NCBI GenBank assembly: GCA_964483455.1
Contig: CAZACK010000011.1
Span: 1 to 64,000, forward strand
Direction: 5' to 3'
Length of the DNA: 64,000 bases
Source of the DNA: CAYZJD01 sp964483455
GTDB taxonomy: Bacteria > Acidobacteriota > Terriglobia > Bryobacterales > Bryobacteraceae
The notes under the pieces were generated by a model. It saw only the letters and a program-made list of their open reading frames with translations, was not told the origin of the DNA and made no database searches. Each line of letters opens with the position of its first letter. Within the stretch, counting starts at the first letter, position 1. The position numbers and the translations under genes were made by a program. Below, piece by piece: positions 53,525-62,624 of this stretch.

Positions 53525-54262
53525 ATGACAAGTACTTCGCAGAACACGAACAACTCTCTCCACGTCGCCATCATCATGGACGGCAACGGCCGCTGGGCGG
53601 CCGCCCGGGGATGGCCGCGGCTGGCCGGGCATCGCGCGGGTGCCGAAGCCGTGCGGCGCGTCGTCGAAGCCGCGCCGCGCCTCGGCATCGGCACGCTCAC
53701 TCTCTATGCGTTTTCGGCCGACAACTGGAAACGCCCGTCCACGGAAATCCACGGGCTTTTCCAGCTCTTCGAGCGGCACCTCCGCAGCGAAACGGAGAAG
53801 TGCGTCGAGAACGGCATCCGCGTCAGCGTCCTCGGCCGGCGCGACCGGCTGCCCAGAAAGCTGGTCAGGATGGTCGAATCCTGCGAAGCCGCCACAGCCG
53901 CCGGGGTGAACCTGCATCTGCGCCTCGCCGTGGACTATTCCGCCCGGGATTCGATTCTCCGCGCCGCCGAGCGACTTCCGGGAGGCAGGCCGGCCACCCG
54001 GGATGTGTTCGCGCGCCTGCTGGCCGAGGTGGATCACTGCGCCGCGCCCGCCCCGGAGGTCGATCTCCTGATTCGTACCAGCGGCGAGCAGCGCCTCAGC
54101 GATTTTCTGCTCTGGGAGTGCGCCTACGCCGAACTGTACTTCACCCCGAAGCTCTGGCCCGACTTCGACGAGCATGACCTCGTCGCCGCGATCGACGAGT
54201 TCCGCCGCCGGGAGCGGCGGTTCGGAGCCTTGCCGGAGCCGCTCGTAGCGGCGGCCGTCTGA
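53525..54262 (+). CDS. uppS: Isoprenyl transferase (undecaprenyl diphosphate synthase)
   Basis: The 245-residue cis-prenyltransferase has AIIMDGNGRWAAARGWPRLAGHRAGAEAVRRVV (catalytic Asp and diphosphate-binding loop), LTLYAFSADNWKRPSTEIHGLF, and DLLIRTSGEQRLSDFLLWECAYAELYFTPKLWPDF with the conserved RxSGExRxSxF and E residues. It makes the C55 lipid carrier for cell-wall and O-antigen synthesis. No cdsA or dxr follows, unlike many genomes. Confidence 0.95.
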   Translation: MTSTSQNTNNSLHVAIIMDGNGRWAAARGWPRLAGHRAGAEAVRRVVEAAPRLGIGTLTLYAFSADNWKRPSTEIHGLFQLFERHLRSETEKCVENGIRVSVLGRRDRLPRKLVRMVESCEAATAAGVNLHLRLAVDYSARDSILRAAERLPGGRPATRDVFARLLAEVDHCAAPAPEVDLLIRTSGEQRLSDFLLWECAYAELYFTPKLWPDFDEHDLVAAIDEFRRRERRFGALPEPLVAAAV

Positions 54263-54302
54263 TCGCGACGCCGGCGACGCCGCTGTAGTACATTCGTTCG
54301 GT

Positions 54303-55082
54303 ATGAAACGCCGTCACTTCCTGCAAGCCTCGGCGGCCGGCGGCCTTGCCGCCGCTCCCGCGCCGGCAGCCGCCAAGAACGCCATCTTCGAGCTTCGCTG
54401 GTTCCGGCTTCGGAACACCCACGCTAACCAGGTGAAGCGCACCTCGGATTTCCTGGCCAGCGCGGTGCTGCCCGCCGCGAAGCGCGCCGGCATCGGCCCG
54501 GTCGGTTTCTTCAGCGGAGCGGTGGCCGCCGGCAGCCCGTCCATCCTGATGGTTGCCAGCTTCCCGTCGCTCGCCGCCATGGAGACTTCGCGGGAGAAGC
54601 TGAACGCCGATCCCGAGTACCAGCGGGCGCGAGAGGCCTTCAGCTCCGGGCGCGAGCTGAATTACATGCGAATGGAGAGCTCGCTCCTCCGCGGTTTCGA
54701 TTCGATGCCCGTGATCGAAGTCCCGCCCACCGCCGGAAACCGCCCGCCACGCGTCTTCGAGCTTCGCATCTACGAGTCGAACAACCTCTCCACGCTCACC
54801 CGCAAGATCAAGATGTTCGACGACGCCGAGATCGACCTGTTCCGCCGCTGCGGTCTGCTGCCCGTCTTCTTCGGCGAGACGATCGTTGGCCCGAACATGC
54901 CGAACCTGACGTACATGGTGGCATTCGACGACATGTCCGCCCGCGAGAAGGCGTGGCAGACGTTTGTCGCGCATCCGGACTGGAAGAAGCTCAGCTCGAT
55001 GCCGGAGTATGCCGACGCGGAAATCGTCTCCAACATCAGCAACTCGATCCTCCGCCCCCTCGCGTTCTCCCCGATCCGGTAA
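54303..55082 (+). CDS. Tat-exported NIPSNAP-family protein
   Basis: The 259-residue protein starts with a Tat signal (MKRRHFLQASAAGGLAAAPAPAAA). Two NIPSNAP/ferredoxin-like repeats follow: FELRWFRLRNTHANQVKRTSDFL...ILMVASFPSLAAM and FELRIYESNNLSTLTRKIKMFDDAEIDLFRRCGLLPVFFGETIVG...AFDDMSAREKAWQTF. Exported tandem NIPSNAP proteins are common in Acidobacteria and Planctomycetes, and their role is unknown. Confidence 0.87.
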   Translation: MKRRHFLQASAAGGLAAAPAPAAAKNAIFELRWFRLRNTHANQVKRTSDFLASAVLPAAKRAGIGPVGFFSGAVAAGSPSILMVASFPSLAAMETSREKLNADPEYQRAREAFSSGRELNYMRMESSLLRGFDSMPVIEVPPTAGNRPPRVFELRIYESNNLSTLTRKIKMFDDAEIDLFRRCGLLPVFFGETIVGPNMPNLTYMVAFDDMSAREKAWQTFVAHPDWKKLSSMPEYADAEIVSNISNSILRPLAFSPIR

Positions 55083-55088
55083 GGCGCG

Positions 55089-56342
55089 ATGAGCGATGCG
55101 GTCCCGCTGCTTCCGGACGCGGTGCAGGCGATCATCGAAGCCCTGCTGATCGGCTTCCTGATCGGCGCGCAGCGCGAGGCGTCCCACGGCGAGCGGCACC
55201 CCGGCGTGCGCGACTTCGTGCTGATCTCGCTCACCGGCGGCGTCTGCGGCCTGTTGCAGAACCCCTGGCTCACGGTGGCGGCGCTCATCTCGCTCACGGC
55301 CCTGCTCGGGGTGTACTACTTCCACATCCGGGAACGAACGGGCATCACCACCGAGATCGCCGCCGTCGCCACCTTCGCGCTCGGCTTCCTCGTCGCGGCG
55401 CCGGACAATCCCCTGGGGGCGCCGCTGGCCATCGGCACCGCCGTGGTGGCGGTGGCTTTTCTCGAGGCGAAACGGTCCCTGCACAAGCTGCTCCGCGAGA
55501 CGATCACCGAGTCGGAGTTCAACGATACCCTGCGGTTCCTGGCGTTGGTCTTCGTGATCCACCCGATCTTGCCGGAAGGCGCCTACGGGCCGTACGGTTT
55601 CTTCGCGCCCCGCAAGATCTGGCTGTTCGTAATTCTGGTGTCGTCGATTTCCTACGCCGGCTACTTTCTGGAGAAGTTTCTCGGCGCGACGCGTGGGCTG
55701 AAGCTGGCGGGCGTGTTCGGCGGGCTGGCGTCGACCACGGCGGCGACGGCCTCCTTCGCGCGGACCTGCGCCGAGACGCCGGCCGTTGCGCCGCTCTACG
55801 CCCAGGCGGCGGTGATCGCCAACGCCGTCCAGTTCGCGCGCATTCTCGTAATCCTCTTTGCCGTAAGCCAAGGTCTGGCGCGGGCATGCATTGTTCCTTT
55901 GGCGGCGATGACCGCGGCGGGCCTCATGTTCGGCCTGCTCATGGAGCGCCTGGCGCAGCCGGCCGCGGCTCCGCCGGCGACCGGTCTCCGCAACCCGTTC
56001 CGGATCTTCCCCGCTCTGAAGTTCGGCGCGCTGTTTGCCTTGATCCTTCTGGCCGGCAAAGCGGCTGCCGGGATGTTCGGCGGCGGGGCCGTCTATGTGG
56101 CCAGCACCCTAGCGGGCTCGCTCGACGTGGATGCGGTCGCAGTGACCGCCGCCGACCTGGTGACAACCGGTAGAATCGGCGCGCAGGCGGGAGCGCTCAG
56201 CGTGATCCTTGCGTTGCTTGCGAACGCCGTGGTCAAGTCCGCCATTGCCGCTTCGACCGCCGGCGGTGCTTTCGCCCGAAGGCTGGCCGCGGCCTTCGCG
56301 GTGATGTTCGGGACGGGCGCGGCAGCATGGCTACTGATGTGA
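55089..56342 (+). CDS. MgtC/SapB-DUF4010 family membrane protein
   Basis: The 417-residue protein has about 12 helices. The N-terminal part matches MgtC (ALLIGFLIGAQREASHGERHPGVRDFVLISLTGGVCGLL), and the C-terminal part matches DUF4010 (GLKLAGVFGGLASTTAATASFAR, FPALKFGALFALILLAGKAA, LDVDAVAVTAADLV). Members are inner-membrane proteins without a proven substrate; MgtC relates to Mg2+ limitation. It starts 6 nt after the NIPSNAP gene. Confidence 0.88.
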   Translation: MSDAVPLLPDAVQAIIEALLIGFLIGAQREASHGERHPGVRDFVLISLTGGVCGLLQNPWLTVAALISLTALLGVYYFHIRERTGITTEIAAVATFALGFLVAAPDNPLGAPLAIGTAVVAVAFLEAKRSLHKLLRETITESEFNDTLRFLALVFVIHPILPEGAYGPYGFFAPRKIWLFVILVSSISYAGYFLEKFLGATRGLKLAGVFGGLASTTAATASFARTCAETPAVAPLYAQAAVIANAVQFARILVILFAVSQGLARACIVPLAAMTAAGLMFGLLMERLAQPAAAPPATGLRNPFRIFPALKFGALFALILLAGKAAAGMFGGGAVYVASTLAGSLDVDAVAVTAADLVTTGRIGAQAGALSVILALLANAVVKSAIAASTAGGAFARRLAAAFAVMFGTGAAAWLLM

Positions 56343-56360
56343 GGGGGAGGCGCGTAAGGG

Positions 56361-57512
56361 ATGCAGAGACTCTTTTCGACGCGTGGGCCTCGATGCGTCC
56401 GGGAACGGATCCGCAAGCGGAAGTGTCGAGGCGGCAGGCAGGAGTGCCTGCGCCACGCTGCCATCCTGCTCCTGGTGCTTGCCGGCTGGGCGCTGGCCCA
56501 GACCGCACTCGATCCGGCGAAAGTTCGCGAGATCGAGAAAGCCGTGTCGGCCGAGATGGCCCGGCAGAACATCCCGGCGGTCTCGGTCGGCCTCGCCGTC
56601 GGCAGTAAGCTGCGCTGGGCAAGCGGTTTCGGCACCGCCGATCTGGAGAACTTCGTGCCCGCCAAGGCGGCAACCGTCTACCGGCTCGGTTCGATCGCGA
56701 AGCCGCTCACCGCCGTCGCCGTGATGCAGCTTGTCGAGAAGGGCAAGCTCGACCTGAACGCGCCGGTGCAGAAGTACGTGCCGAAGTTCCCGCCCAAGCA
56801 GTGGCCGCTCACCGTCCGCCATCTGCTGACCCACCAGGGCGGCATCCGGCATTACCGCGACCAGGCGGAGATCAACAGCACCCGCCACTACACGGACCTG
56901 CTGGAGCCGCTCAAGATCTTCTGGAACGATCCGCTGCTGTTCGAGCCCGGAACGGCGTACCGCTACTCCACCTACGGCTATTCGCTCCTTGGCGCAGTCG
57001 TCGAGGCCGCCAGCGGGATGCGGTTCACCGAGTACCTCCGCACGCGAATCTTCGAGCCGGCGGGGATGCGCCAGACGCAGCCCGACGACGTCTACGCCAT
57101 CATTCCGAACCGCGCCCGCGGCTACCGGCCGGTGCTCGGCGGCGGATTGCAGAACTGCGCGCTGGCGGACACCAGCAACAAGATCCCTGGCGGCGGCCTG
57201 TGCGGCACCGCCGAGGACCTGGTGGAGTTCGCGATTCATCTGAATGCCGGGACACTGCTCAACAAGGAGACCGTCGCGCGGATGTTCGTTCGCCAGAAGA
57301 CGCGGAACGGGCGTCCGACACCCTACGGCCTGGGCTGGCAGATTACCGAAGGAGACCGCGGCTGGGTCGGCCACGGCGGCGCGCAGCAAGGCATCCGCAC
57401 GCTGCTGCTGATGCTGCCCAAGGAGGGCTTCGTCGTCGCGTTGATGTGCAACCTGGAAGGAGCCAACCTGGAGCCGCTGGCTCCGCAGATCGCCGGGATC
57501 GTGCTGCCGTAG
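56361..57512 (+). CDS. Exported serine beta-lactamase-fold hydrolase (class C/PBP-like)
   Basis: The 383-residue protein has SxxK in RLGSIAKPLTAVAVMQLVEKGKLDL, LTVRHLLTHQGGI, the Tyr motif YRYSTYGYSLLGAVVEAASG, and GHGGAQQGIRTLLLMLPK in place of KTG. It probably acts as a periplasmic esterase or D-Ala peptidase; antibiotic hydrolysis is not implied. The hydrophobic signal core (AAILLLVLAGWALAQ) follows an unusual Arg/Lys-rich stretch of about 30 residues that lies inside a composite intergenic-type repeat (56371-56456). ATG 56361 has GGGGGAGG upstream and no better in-frame start exists. Confidence 0.83.
   Translation: MQRLFSTRGPRCVRERIRKRKCRGGRQECLRHAAILLLVLAGWALAQTALDPAKVREIEKAVSAEMARQNIPAVSVGLAVGSKLRWASGFGTADLENFVPAKAATVYRLGSIAKPLTAVAVMQLVEKGKLDLNAPVQKYVPKFPPKQWPLTVRHLLTHQGGIRHYRDQAEINSTRHYTDLLEPLKIFWNDPLLFEPGTAYRYSTYGYSLLGAVVEAASGMRFTEYLRTRIFEPAGMRQTQPDDVYAIIPNRARGYRPVLGGGLQNCALADTSNKIPGGGLCGTAEDLVEFAIHLNAGTLLNKETVARMFVRQKTRNGRPTPYGLGWQITEGDRGWVGHGGAQQGIRTLLLMLPKEGFVVALMCNLEGANLEPLAPQIAGIVLP
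56371..56456. repeat. Second copy of the composite palindromic element, inside a coding region
   Basis: It shares three blocks in the same order with 7901-7979: CTCTT..(C)GACGCRTGGGCCTCG (56378-56392, 14 of 15 bases identical to 7908-7922), GTGTCG (56423-56428), and a hairpin GCAGGCA-GGAG-TGCCTGC (56434-56451) followed by GCCAC. It encodes residues about 4-32 of the beta-lactamase-fold protein. Confidence 0.75.
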
Positions 57513-57521
57513 CGGCCCGCC

Positions 57522-58403
57522 TCAGGCGTTCAGGTGCGTGTTGATCCGCTCGATCGCCTCGTCGATTTCCGCCGGCGCCTTGTAGCCGATGGTGACGGCA
57601 TCCACCGTGCCCAGCTTCAGGACGAACTTGAGGGACGCGTCGCGGTCCTCGGGCCGGTTGAACCGGCCCTCGCCCATCAGCTTCATGCCGATCACGCCCG
57701 TGCCCTGCGCGTGAATCTTTTCGATGTGGGACACCACTTCCTTGACGTCCCCTTTGCGTTTCGACTCGCCTTCGAGGGTGTCCATCATGGTCCCGTCATG
57801 GTTCACCCGCAGCAGCGCCACATCCAGCCACCTTGCGCCCGGAAACGCGCGCAATGGCAGCAATCCGTGGCAGGAGGCGCCATGCGCGAGGATGATCTTC
57901 TGCTGTTTCGCCTCGCTGAATTCGTCCCGCAGCCGCTTCAGTTCCTCCGGCCAGCCGGCCGTCCGCACACAGTGCAGCAGGAGGATATCGAAGTATTCCG
58001 AGTTCAGCTCCTTGCGGAAACGGTCGATGGTGGCCCTCGGATTGCCGGCCTCATGCCAGCGGAACTTCGTCATCAGCTTGTAGGAGTCGCGCGGAATTCC
58101 CCTGAGCGCTTCCGCCAGCATCTCGTGCATCCCGTCGTAGGCGTCGGCCGTCTCGAAGAAGCGAATGCCGCGGTCGTAGGCGTGACGAACGAGCCGCGTG
58201 AAGCTCTCCTGCCCCATCTGGCGCTGGACACGGCCGCCGAACGTGCCGGTGCCCAAGGCGAGCCTCGTGACCTGAATGCCCGAGTTCCCCAGCCGCACCC
58301 AGTCGGTGGCCGCTCGCTTCGCGGCGCGCGCCGGAGTCGAGGCAAGTGTCCCGGCAGCCCCCGCCGCCGCCTTCAGGAAATTGCGTCTGCTCAGTCCGGA
58401 CAT
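57522..58403 (-). CDS. Tat-exported aldo/keto reductase
   Basis: The 293-residue protein has a Tat signal (LSRRNFLKAAAGAAGTLAS). An aldo/keto reductase barrel follows: LGNSGIQVTRLALGTGTFGG, AYDRGIRFFETADAYDGMHEML (catalytic Asp and Tyr), YKLMTKFRW (Lys), EYFDILLLHCV (His) and GVIGMKLMGEGRF. Secreted aldo/keto reductases of this type are frequent in Acidobacteria and Planctomycetes. They may bind NADP before folding and Tat export. The substrate is unknown. It is convergent with the beta-lactamase-fold gene (9-bp gap). Confidence 0.88.
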   Translation of the reverse strand: MSGLSRRNFLKAAAGAAGTLASTPARAAKRAATDWVRLGNSGIQVTRLALGTGTFGGRVQRQMGQESFTRLVRHAYDRGIRFFETADAYDGMHEMLAEALRGIPRDSYKLMTKFRWHEAGNPRATIDRFRKELNSEYFDILLLHCVRTAGWPEELKRLRDEFSEAKQQKIILAHGASCHGLLPLRAFPGARWLDVALLRVNHDGTMMDTLEGESKRKGDVKEVVSHIEKIHAQGTGVIGMKLMGEGRFNRPEDRDASLKFVLKLGTVDAVTIGYKAPAEIDEAIERINTHLNA

Positions 58404-58599
58404 GATGTCACCTCCAATGCTCGGATACCGCCGACGTTATCACAGATGGGCAGCGCCTTGGGACACCGTGGGATAAAGTAAAGTCGGACGTCACGTCCTC
58501 CGAGATCATTGGCGTCCTTCGGCGGCTGTTAATCTGCTTCACGAAGCCGGAGAGCCGGCTAACCGGTGCCGGCTATCGGCGCCGGAGCATAGATCAGGT

Positions 58600-58992
58600 C
58601 GCCGTCCGGAGGGTGGCGCGCCTGAACTCGCGCCAGACAGACCCCGGAAGTTGGCCAGGCCGGCGGCGCCGCTCTCCATGATCAGAACTCCTGCCGCTCC
58701 TGCCGCCAGCGACATGTGCACGAGCGTCCGGACCACCTCCGGATCGGTCGTGACGCCCGTGGTGGAGGGTACCGGACCTACCAGGTTCGGTTGATGGCGC
58801 CGCTCGCCCGGCCATGGCAGGACCGGGCCACCCTCCGCACCCCTCGACGGCCCGCACCGTTGCGTCATACGAGTCGGTGGAACTTCCATCCCCCACCGGG
58901 TAGGTTCCGGCGGCCGCCGGCGCTGCCGCAGGCGCGCAGAGCAAGCCGGTGTCTGCCGCAGCCAGCTTCAGGAAGGAGCGCCTGTGAACCAA
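58600..58992 (-). pseudogene. Frameshifted remnant of a Tat-exported DUF362 protein
   Basis: From a possible TTG start at 58992 with GGAGG upstream, the minus strand reads a Tat signal (VHRRSFLKLAAADTGLL) and SSTDSYDATVRAVEGCGGWPG. After a shift near 58800-58820 another frame continues HQPNLVGPVPSTTGV, TTDPEVVRTLVHMSLAAGAAGVLIMESG, then decays. Joined, this resembles the N-terminal third of DUF362 proteins (KPNLV...TTDPEVVRA...GA..V.I.E.G). The iron-sulfur C-terminal part is missing. Confidence 0.6.
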
Positions 58993-59599
58993 GCTTCCTC
59001 CGTCAAACAGTCCGGCGCCACCACCTCGGCGCAGGCACATACGTCCCTCCACTACCGTACTGGCTCTCGTCCTTGCCAAACTACCGGCGAAGCCGCCGTG
59101 CTCCACAACCCGTCCCAGGCGACTCCTTCAGGTCGAAAACCATGGGCATGCTCGCCCGTGCCGGCCCAAAGTCACTGTCACCGTCCCGGCCGCCTTCTAT
59201 TTCCGAATGTAGCTGCTATGGGCGATGCCTGTGCTGCTGAAAGTGCCCACCCGCATGGCGTCGACTGCGGCCTGCTGCGCAAGGGCGTCCCGCTCCGGAG
59301 GCGTTGTGGGGTTCATTATTCTCTGCCCTGGAACTGGGGCGAACGCAGGCACGTCGTGTCCAGGGTGGGAAGGTCGCCATCCATGGGCCTCGCTGTCAAT
59401 AGTGCGCGCGGTGCGGTGGGTGACCTCGGACGGGCAGGTTGGCTTCGGATCGAGGAGGGGCGGGATCCACGCGCTGAGGCTGTAGATGCAGGAGGGCGGG
59501 AGGCCGCCAATGGCTTGGTAGGGGCCAAAATTTCTTTCGCTCCCAAGCAGAGCGCGAATGCGCGTGCTGGGCTGGATTCTCGTTAGCGGGCCGTGGGCC
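58993..59599 (+). other. Non-coding or decayed stretch without a recognised gene
   Basis: No frame on either strand gives a convincing protein. A minus-strand frame ending at 59197 carries a short plausible C-terminus (PPERDALAQQAAVDAMRVGT), which may be another gene remnant that I cannot identify. No tRNA, repeat array or insertion sequence is seen. Confidence 0.4.
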
Positions 59600-60530
59600 C
59601 GGAGCCGAATGACGCCGGGCCGATCCTCCGGCACGGGCAGGGTCCGAACCGCTACGACTATCTCGGCATGCGGGATGCGACTGCCTTCGAACACGAGGAA
59701 CTTACTATCTGCATTACGACGGCGCCGGACCGAAAGGCTGGTTGGCCTGCCTCGCGACCAGCAAGGATCTGCGCCGGTGGGACTTGAACGGCCCGATCCT
59801 CGATTTCGGCGCAAAGGGCGAGGATGACGAGGGCACCGCTTCATCGCTCTGTACGATTTTGGATGGCAAGAAGTGGTACATGTTCTATGTCGGCTGGCGG
59901 ACCACCACGCCCCCGTTCGACCGCATTCCCGCTGTCCCCTACTTCACAATGAAAGCCGCCGCCCCGTCGCCGGGCGGGCCGTGGATCAAGCGGAAAGTGC
60001 GGTCATTTCTGACCGTGCCTGGCACTTACTACGCTGACACAGCCAGCCCTGGGCCAGGTCGTCAAGCACGGAAACGAGTATCTGATGTTCTTCAGCGCCG
60101 CCGCCGGCCGGCCGCTCAAGCGGACGCTGTCGATCGCCCGAACCAAACACCTGGACGGAGTCTGGCGTGTTGACGCATTGCCCGCCCTTCCTCGGGACGA
60201 ACAGATCGAGGATTCCGCCCTCTATTTCGAGCCTGCCAACAAGAGCTGGTTCCTGTTCACCAACCATGTGGGCATCGATGAGATCGGCGAGTACACGGAA
60301 AGCATCTGGATGTACTGGAGCAAGGACATCAATAAGTGGGATCCGAGCCGGAAAGCGATCGTGCTCGACGAACGCAACTGCCGCTGGAGCACGAGGAACA
60401 TCGGCATGCCGTCGGTGATGAAGGTGGGCAACCGGCCGGGCCCTGTTCCACGACGCGACGGCCCAGCTCACTGAAACAAAAAGCGTGACATCGGCCTTGC
60501 CTGGCTCGACCTGCCGCTCGCGCCGCCGGG
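59600..60530 (+). pseudogene. Glycoside hydrolase (five-bladed propeller, GH43/GH32-like) remnant with several frameshifts
   Basis: Consecutive fragments in different frames read as one protein. The first is PILRHGQGPNRYDYLGMRDATAFE (about 59620-59700). The second is LHYDGAGPKGWLACLATSKDLRRWDLNGPILDFG...KKWYMFYVGW...GTYYADTASPG (about 59706-60045). The third is QVVKHGNEYLMFFSAAAGRPLKRTLSIARTKHLDGVWRVD...SALYFEPANKSWFLFTNHVG...WMYWSKDINKWDPSRKAIVLDERN (about 60056-60430). The last is RDIGLAWLDLPLAPPG (about 60484-60530). At least three indels separate them. The blade repeats fit an arabinanase/fructosidase-type propeller. Real decay and sequencing error cannot be told apart. Confidence 0.65.
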
Positions 60531-60640
60531 AGAACAAGAACCCGGGACACTTCACCCATTTACCGGTTTTCGCCGCCGCCATGATGGAGTTGCGCGGAGG
60601 TGCGCGCAGGCGGGGCCGCGGTTTACGCTACAATACCGCC

Positions 60641-62617
60641 GTGGCCAGCCGCTGGAGAGCCTTCTACGCCAGGCTTGGGTGGATCGAGAAGCTCTTTCTC
60701 CTCTTCCTGGCGGCCTATCTTCTCTTCCGGTTGGTGATGCCGGGGAATCCGCTGCGTTCCGTGGCGCAGCTCGGCGCCACCTTCCTCGGCGTGGCGGTGG
60801 CGGTGAAGCTGGCCCGGGCCGGGATCAAGAAGGCCATCTGGCGCCTGCGAAACCGCCTGATCGTCGCCTACCTGTTTATCGCGGTGGTCCCGGTCGTCCT
60901 GATCCTGGTGCTGGTCGGGCTCAGCGGCTACTCGCTCACCGGGCAGATCGCCGTCTATCTTGTCAGCACCGAGCTGGAGCGCCGGGCGGAGTCGCTCATC
61001 GGTCCTGCCGAGGGGCTGCTCAGCACACCCCCCGCGGAGCGCGCGGACCGCATCCGCTGGATGGCCCCATATCTCGAGCACCGCTACCCCGGTCTCGAGG
61101 TCCTGCTGCGCGATCGCGGCGAATGGCGATACCCGGAATCCAGCCGGCTGGCGGCGCCACCGCCGGGCTGGACAATGGACCACGGCCTGTTGCGCAAGGA
61201 CGGCCGGCTGCACATCTGGGCGCATGTCGTTCGCGGACAGGCGGAGGCGGTGCTCACCGCCCCGCTTTCCAAGGAACTGCTGGGCAACCTCGCCACCGAC
61301 CTCGGCCAGGTCACCTTTCTGCCGCCTCTTCCTGCCGAGGAGCAACCACGCGACCGCCGCGCGTCGCAACGCTCCATTCGCGGCGGCGGGGACGTCCAAC
61401 TCGGCGCCGTGCCGCCGCCGGCGAATCGTTTCGACGTGGAGGTGACATGGTTCTCACTCACGCCGGTGGCGGTGTGGGAAAGCCCGGGACAGAAACTCGA
61501 CGGCACCCTCGCCGTCGCCTCGCGCCCGTGGGCCGTGCTGCGGACGCTGTTTGTCGAACACGTCGAGGTGATGCGCGGGATCTGGTTCTGGTTTTTCCTG
61601 GCGGTCGCCTCGATGCTCCTGCTCGTCGAGCTGGTCTCGCTGGTCATCGGCGTCTCGCTGTCGCGCACCATTACCGGCGCCGTGCACAACCTGTACGAAG
61701 GCACGCAGAAAGTCATGCAGGGCGACTTCTCCCACCGCATCGAGGTTCGCGGCAACGACCAGCTGGCCGAGCTGGGCGGCTCGTTCAACCGCATGAACGA
61801 GAACCTCGAGCGGCTGGTCCGCGTGGAGAAAGAGAGAGAGCGCCTGCAATCGGAGCTCGAGATCGCCCGCGAAGTCCAGAACCAGCTCTATCCGAGGACG
61901 ATTCCCGCGCTCCGCACGCTGGAGTTGACGGCGGCCTGCAACCCGGCGCGTACCGTGTCCGGCGACTACTACGATTACCTGAACCTGCACGAGGAGCGGG
62001 TGGCCATCGCCATCGGCGACGTAGCCGGGAAGGGCATTTCGGCGGCGCTGCTGATGGCGACCGTGCAGTCCTCGCTGCGCACGCAGATCCGGGCCTGTCT
62101 GGAAGCGGCCGCGGCGGCGGGCGCATCCGGCGGACGCTCCGCGCACGACGCCATGCCCACCTCCCGGCTGGTGTCGCAACTCAACCAGCAGCTTTATGCT
62201 TTCACCTCCGCCGAGAAGTTCGCCACGTTCTACTTTGGCGTTTACGACGACGAGTCGGGTGTACTCACTTACACCAATGCCGGCCATCCGCCGCCGATTC
62301 TCATCCGCAAGGGCGAGGCGCTGCGGCTGGAGACCAACGGCATGGTGGTCGGGGCGTTCCCGTTCGCCGAGTACGGCGAGAGCCGGATCGAGCTGCTCAG
62401 CGGCGACCTGCTGGTGTGCTTCACCGACGGCATCACCGAGCCGGAAAACGAGTACGGCGAGATGTTCGGCGAGGACTCCCTCGTCCAGGTCCTCCGGAAG
62501 AACTACGCGCGCGAGACGCCGGACATCATCCGCTCGGTGATGGAATCGGTCGCCCAGTGGACCAACTCGCCCGAGTTGCAGGACGACATGACGCTGCTGG
62601 TGGCCCGGAGGCGATGA
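60641..62617 (+). CDS. Membrane HAMP-PP2C (SpoIIE/RsbU-type) serine phosphatase
   Basis: The 658-residue protein has N-terminal helices (about 14-35, 40-55 and 70-95), a periplasmic sensor region (about 95-300), a helix (WFWFFLAVASMLLLVELVSLVIGVSLS), and a HAMP domain (ITGAVHNLYEGTQKVMQGDFSHRIEVRGNDQLAELGGSFNRM). A coiled-coil linker (EREVQNQLYP type) and a SpoIIE-like PP2C domain follow, with the metal motifs VSGDYYDYL, IAIGDVAGKGISAALLMA, YTNAGHPPP and VCFTDGITEPENEYGEMFGEDSL. It probably dephosphorylates an anti-anti-sigma factor in response to an envelope signal. GTG 60641 is chosen because upstream sequence belongs to the decayed gene. Confidence 0.9.
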   Translation: MASRWRAFYARLGWIEKLFLLFLAAYLLFRLVMPGNPLRSVAQLGATFLGVAVAVKLARAGIKKAIWRLRNRLIVAYLFIAVVPVVLILVLVGLSGYSLTGQIAVYLVSTELERRAESLIGPAEGLLSTPPAERADRIRWMAPYLEHRYPGLEVLLRDRGEWRYPESSRLAAPPPGWTMDHGLLRKDGRLHIWAHVVRGQAEAVLTAPLSKELLGNLATDLGQVTFLPPLPAEEQPRDRRASQRSIRGGGDVQLGAVPPPANRFDVEVTWFSLTPVAVWESPGQKLDGTLAVASRPWAVLRTLFVEHVEVMRGIWFWFFLAVASMLLLVELVSLVIGVSLSRTITGAVHNLYEGTQKVMQGDFSHRIEVRGNDQLAELGGSFNRMNENLERLVRVEKERERLQSELEIAREVQNQLYPRTIPALRTLELTAACNPARTVSGDYYDYLNLHEERVAIAIGDVAGKGISAALLMATVQSSLRTQIRACLEAAAAAGASGGRSAHDAMPTSRLVSQLNQQLYAFTSAEKFATFYFGVYDDESGVLTYTNAGHPPPILIRKGEALRLETNGMVVGAFPFAEYGESRIELLSGDLLVCFTDGITEPENEYGEMFGEDSLVQVLRKNYARETPDIIRSVMESVAQWTNSPELQDDMTLLVARRR

Positions 62618-62624
62618 AGTCCCG

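Noticed and set aside
56361..57512. Antibiotic resistance beta-lactamase
   Set aside because: The fold and SxxK motif are shared by many esterases and peptidases. HGG replaces KTG, and nothing in the context supports resistance.
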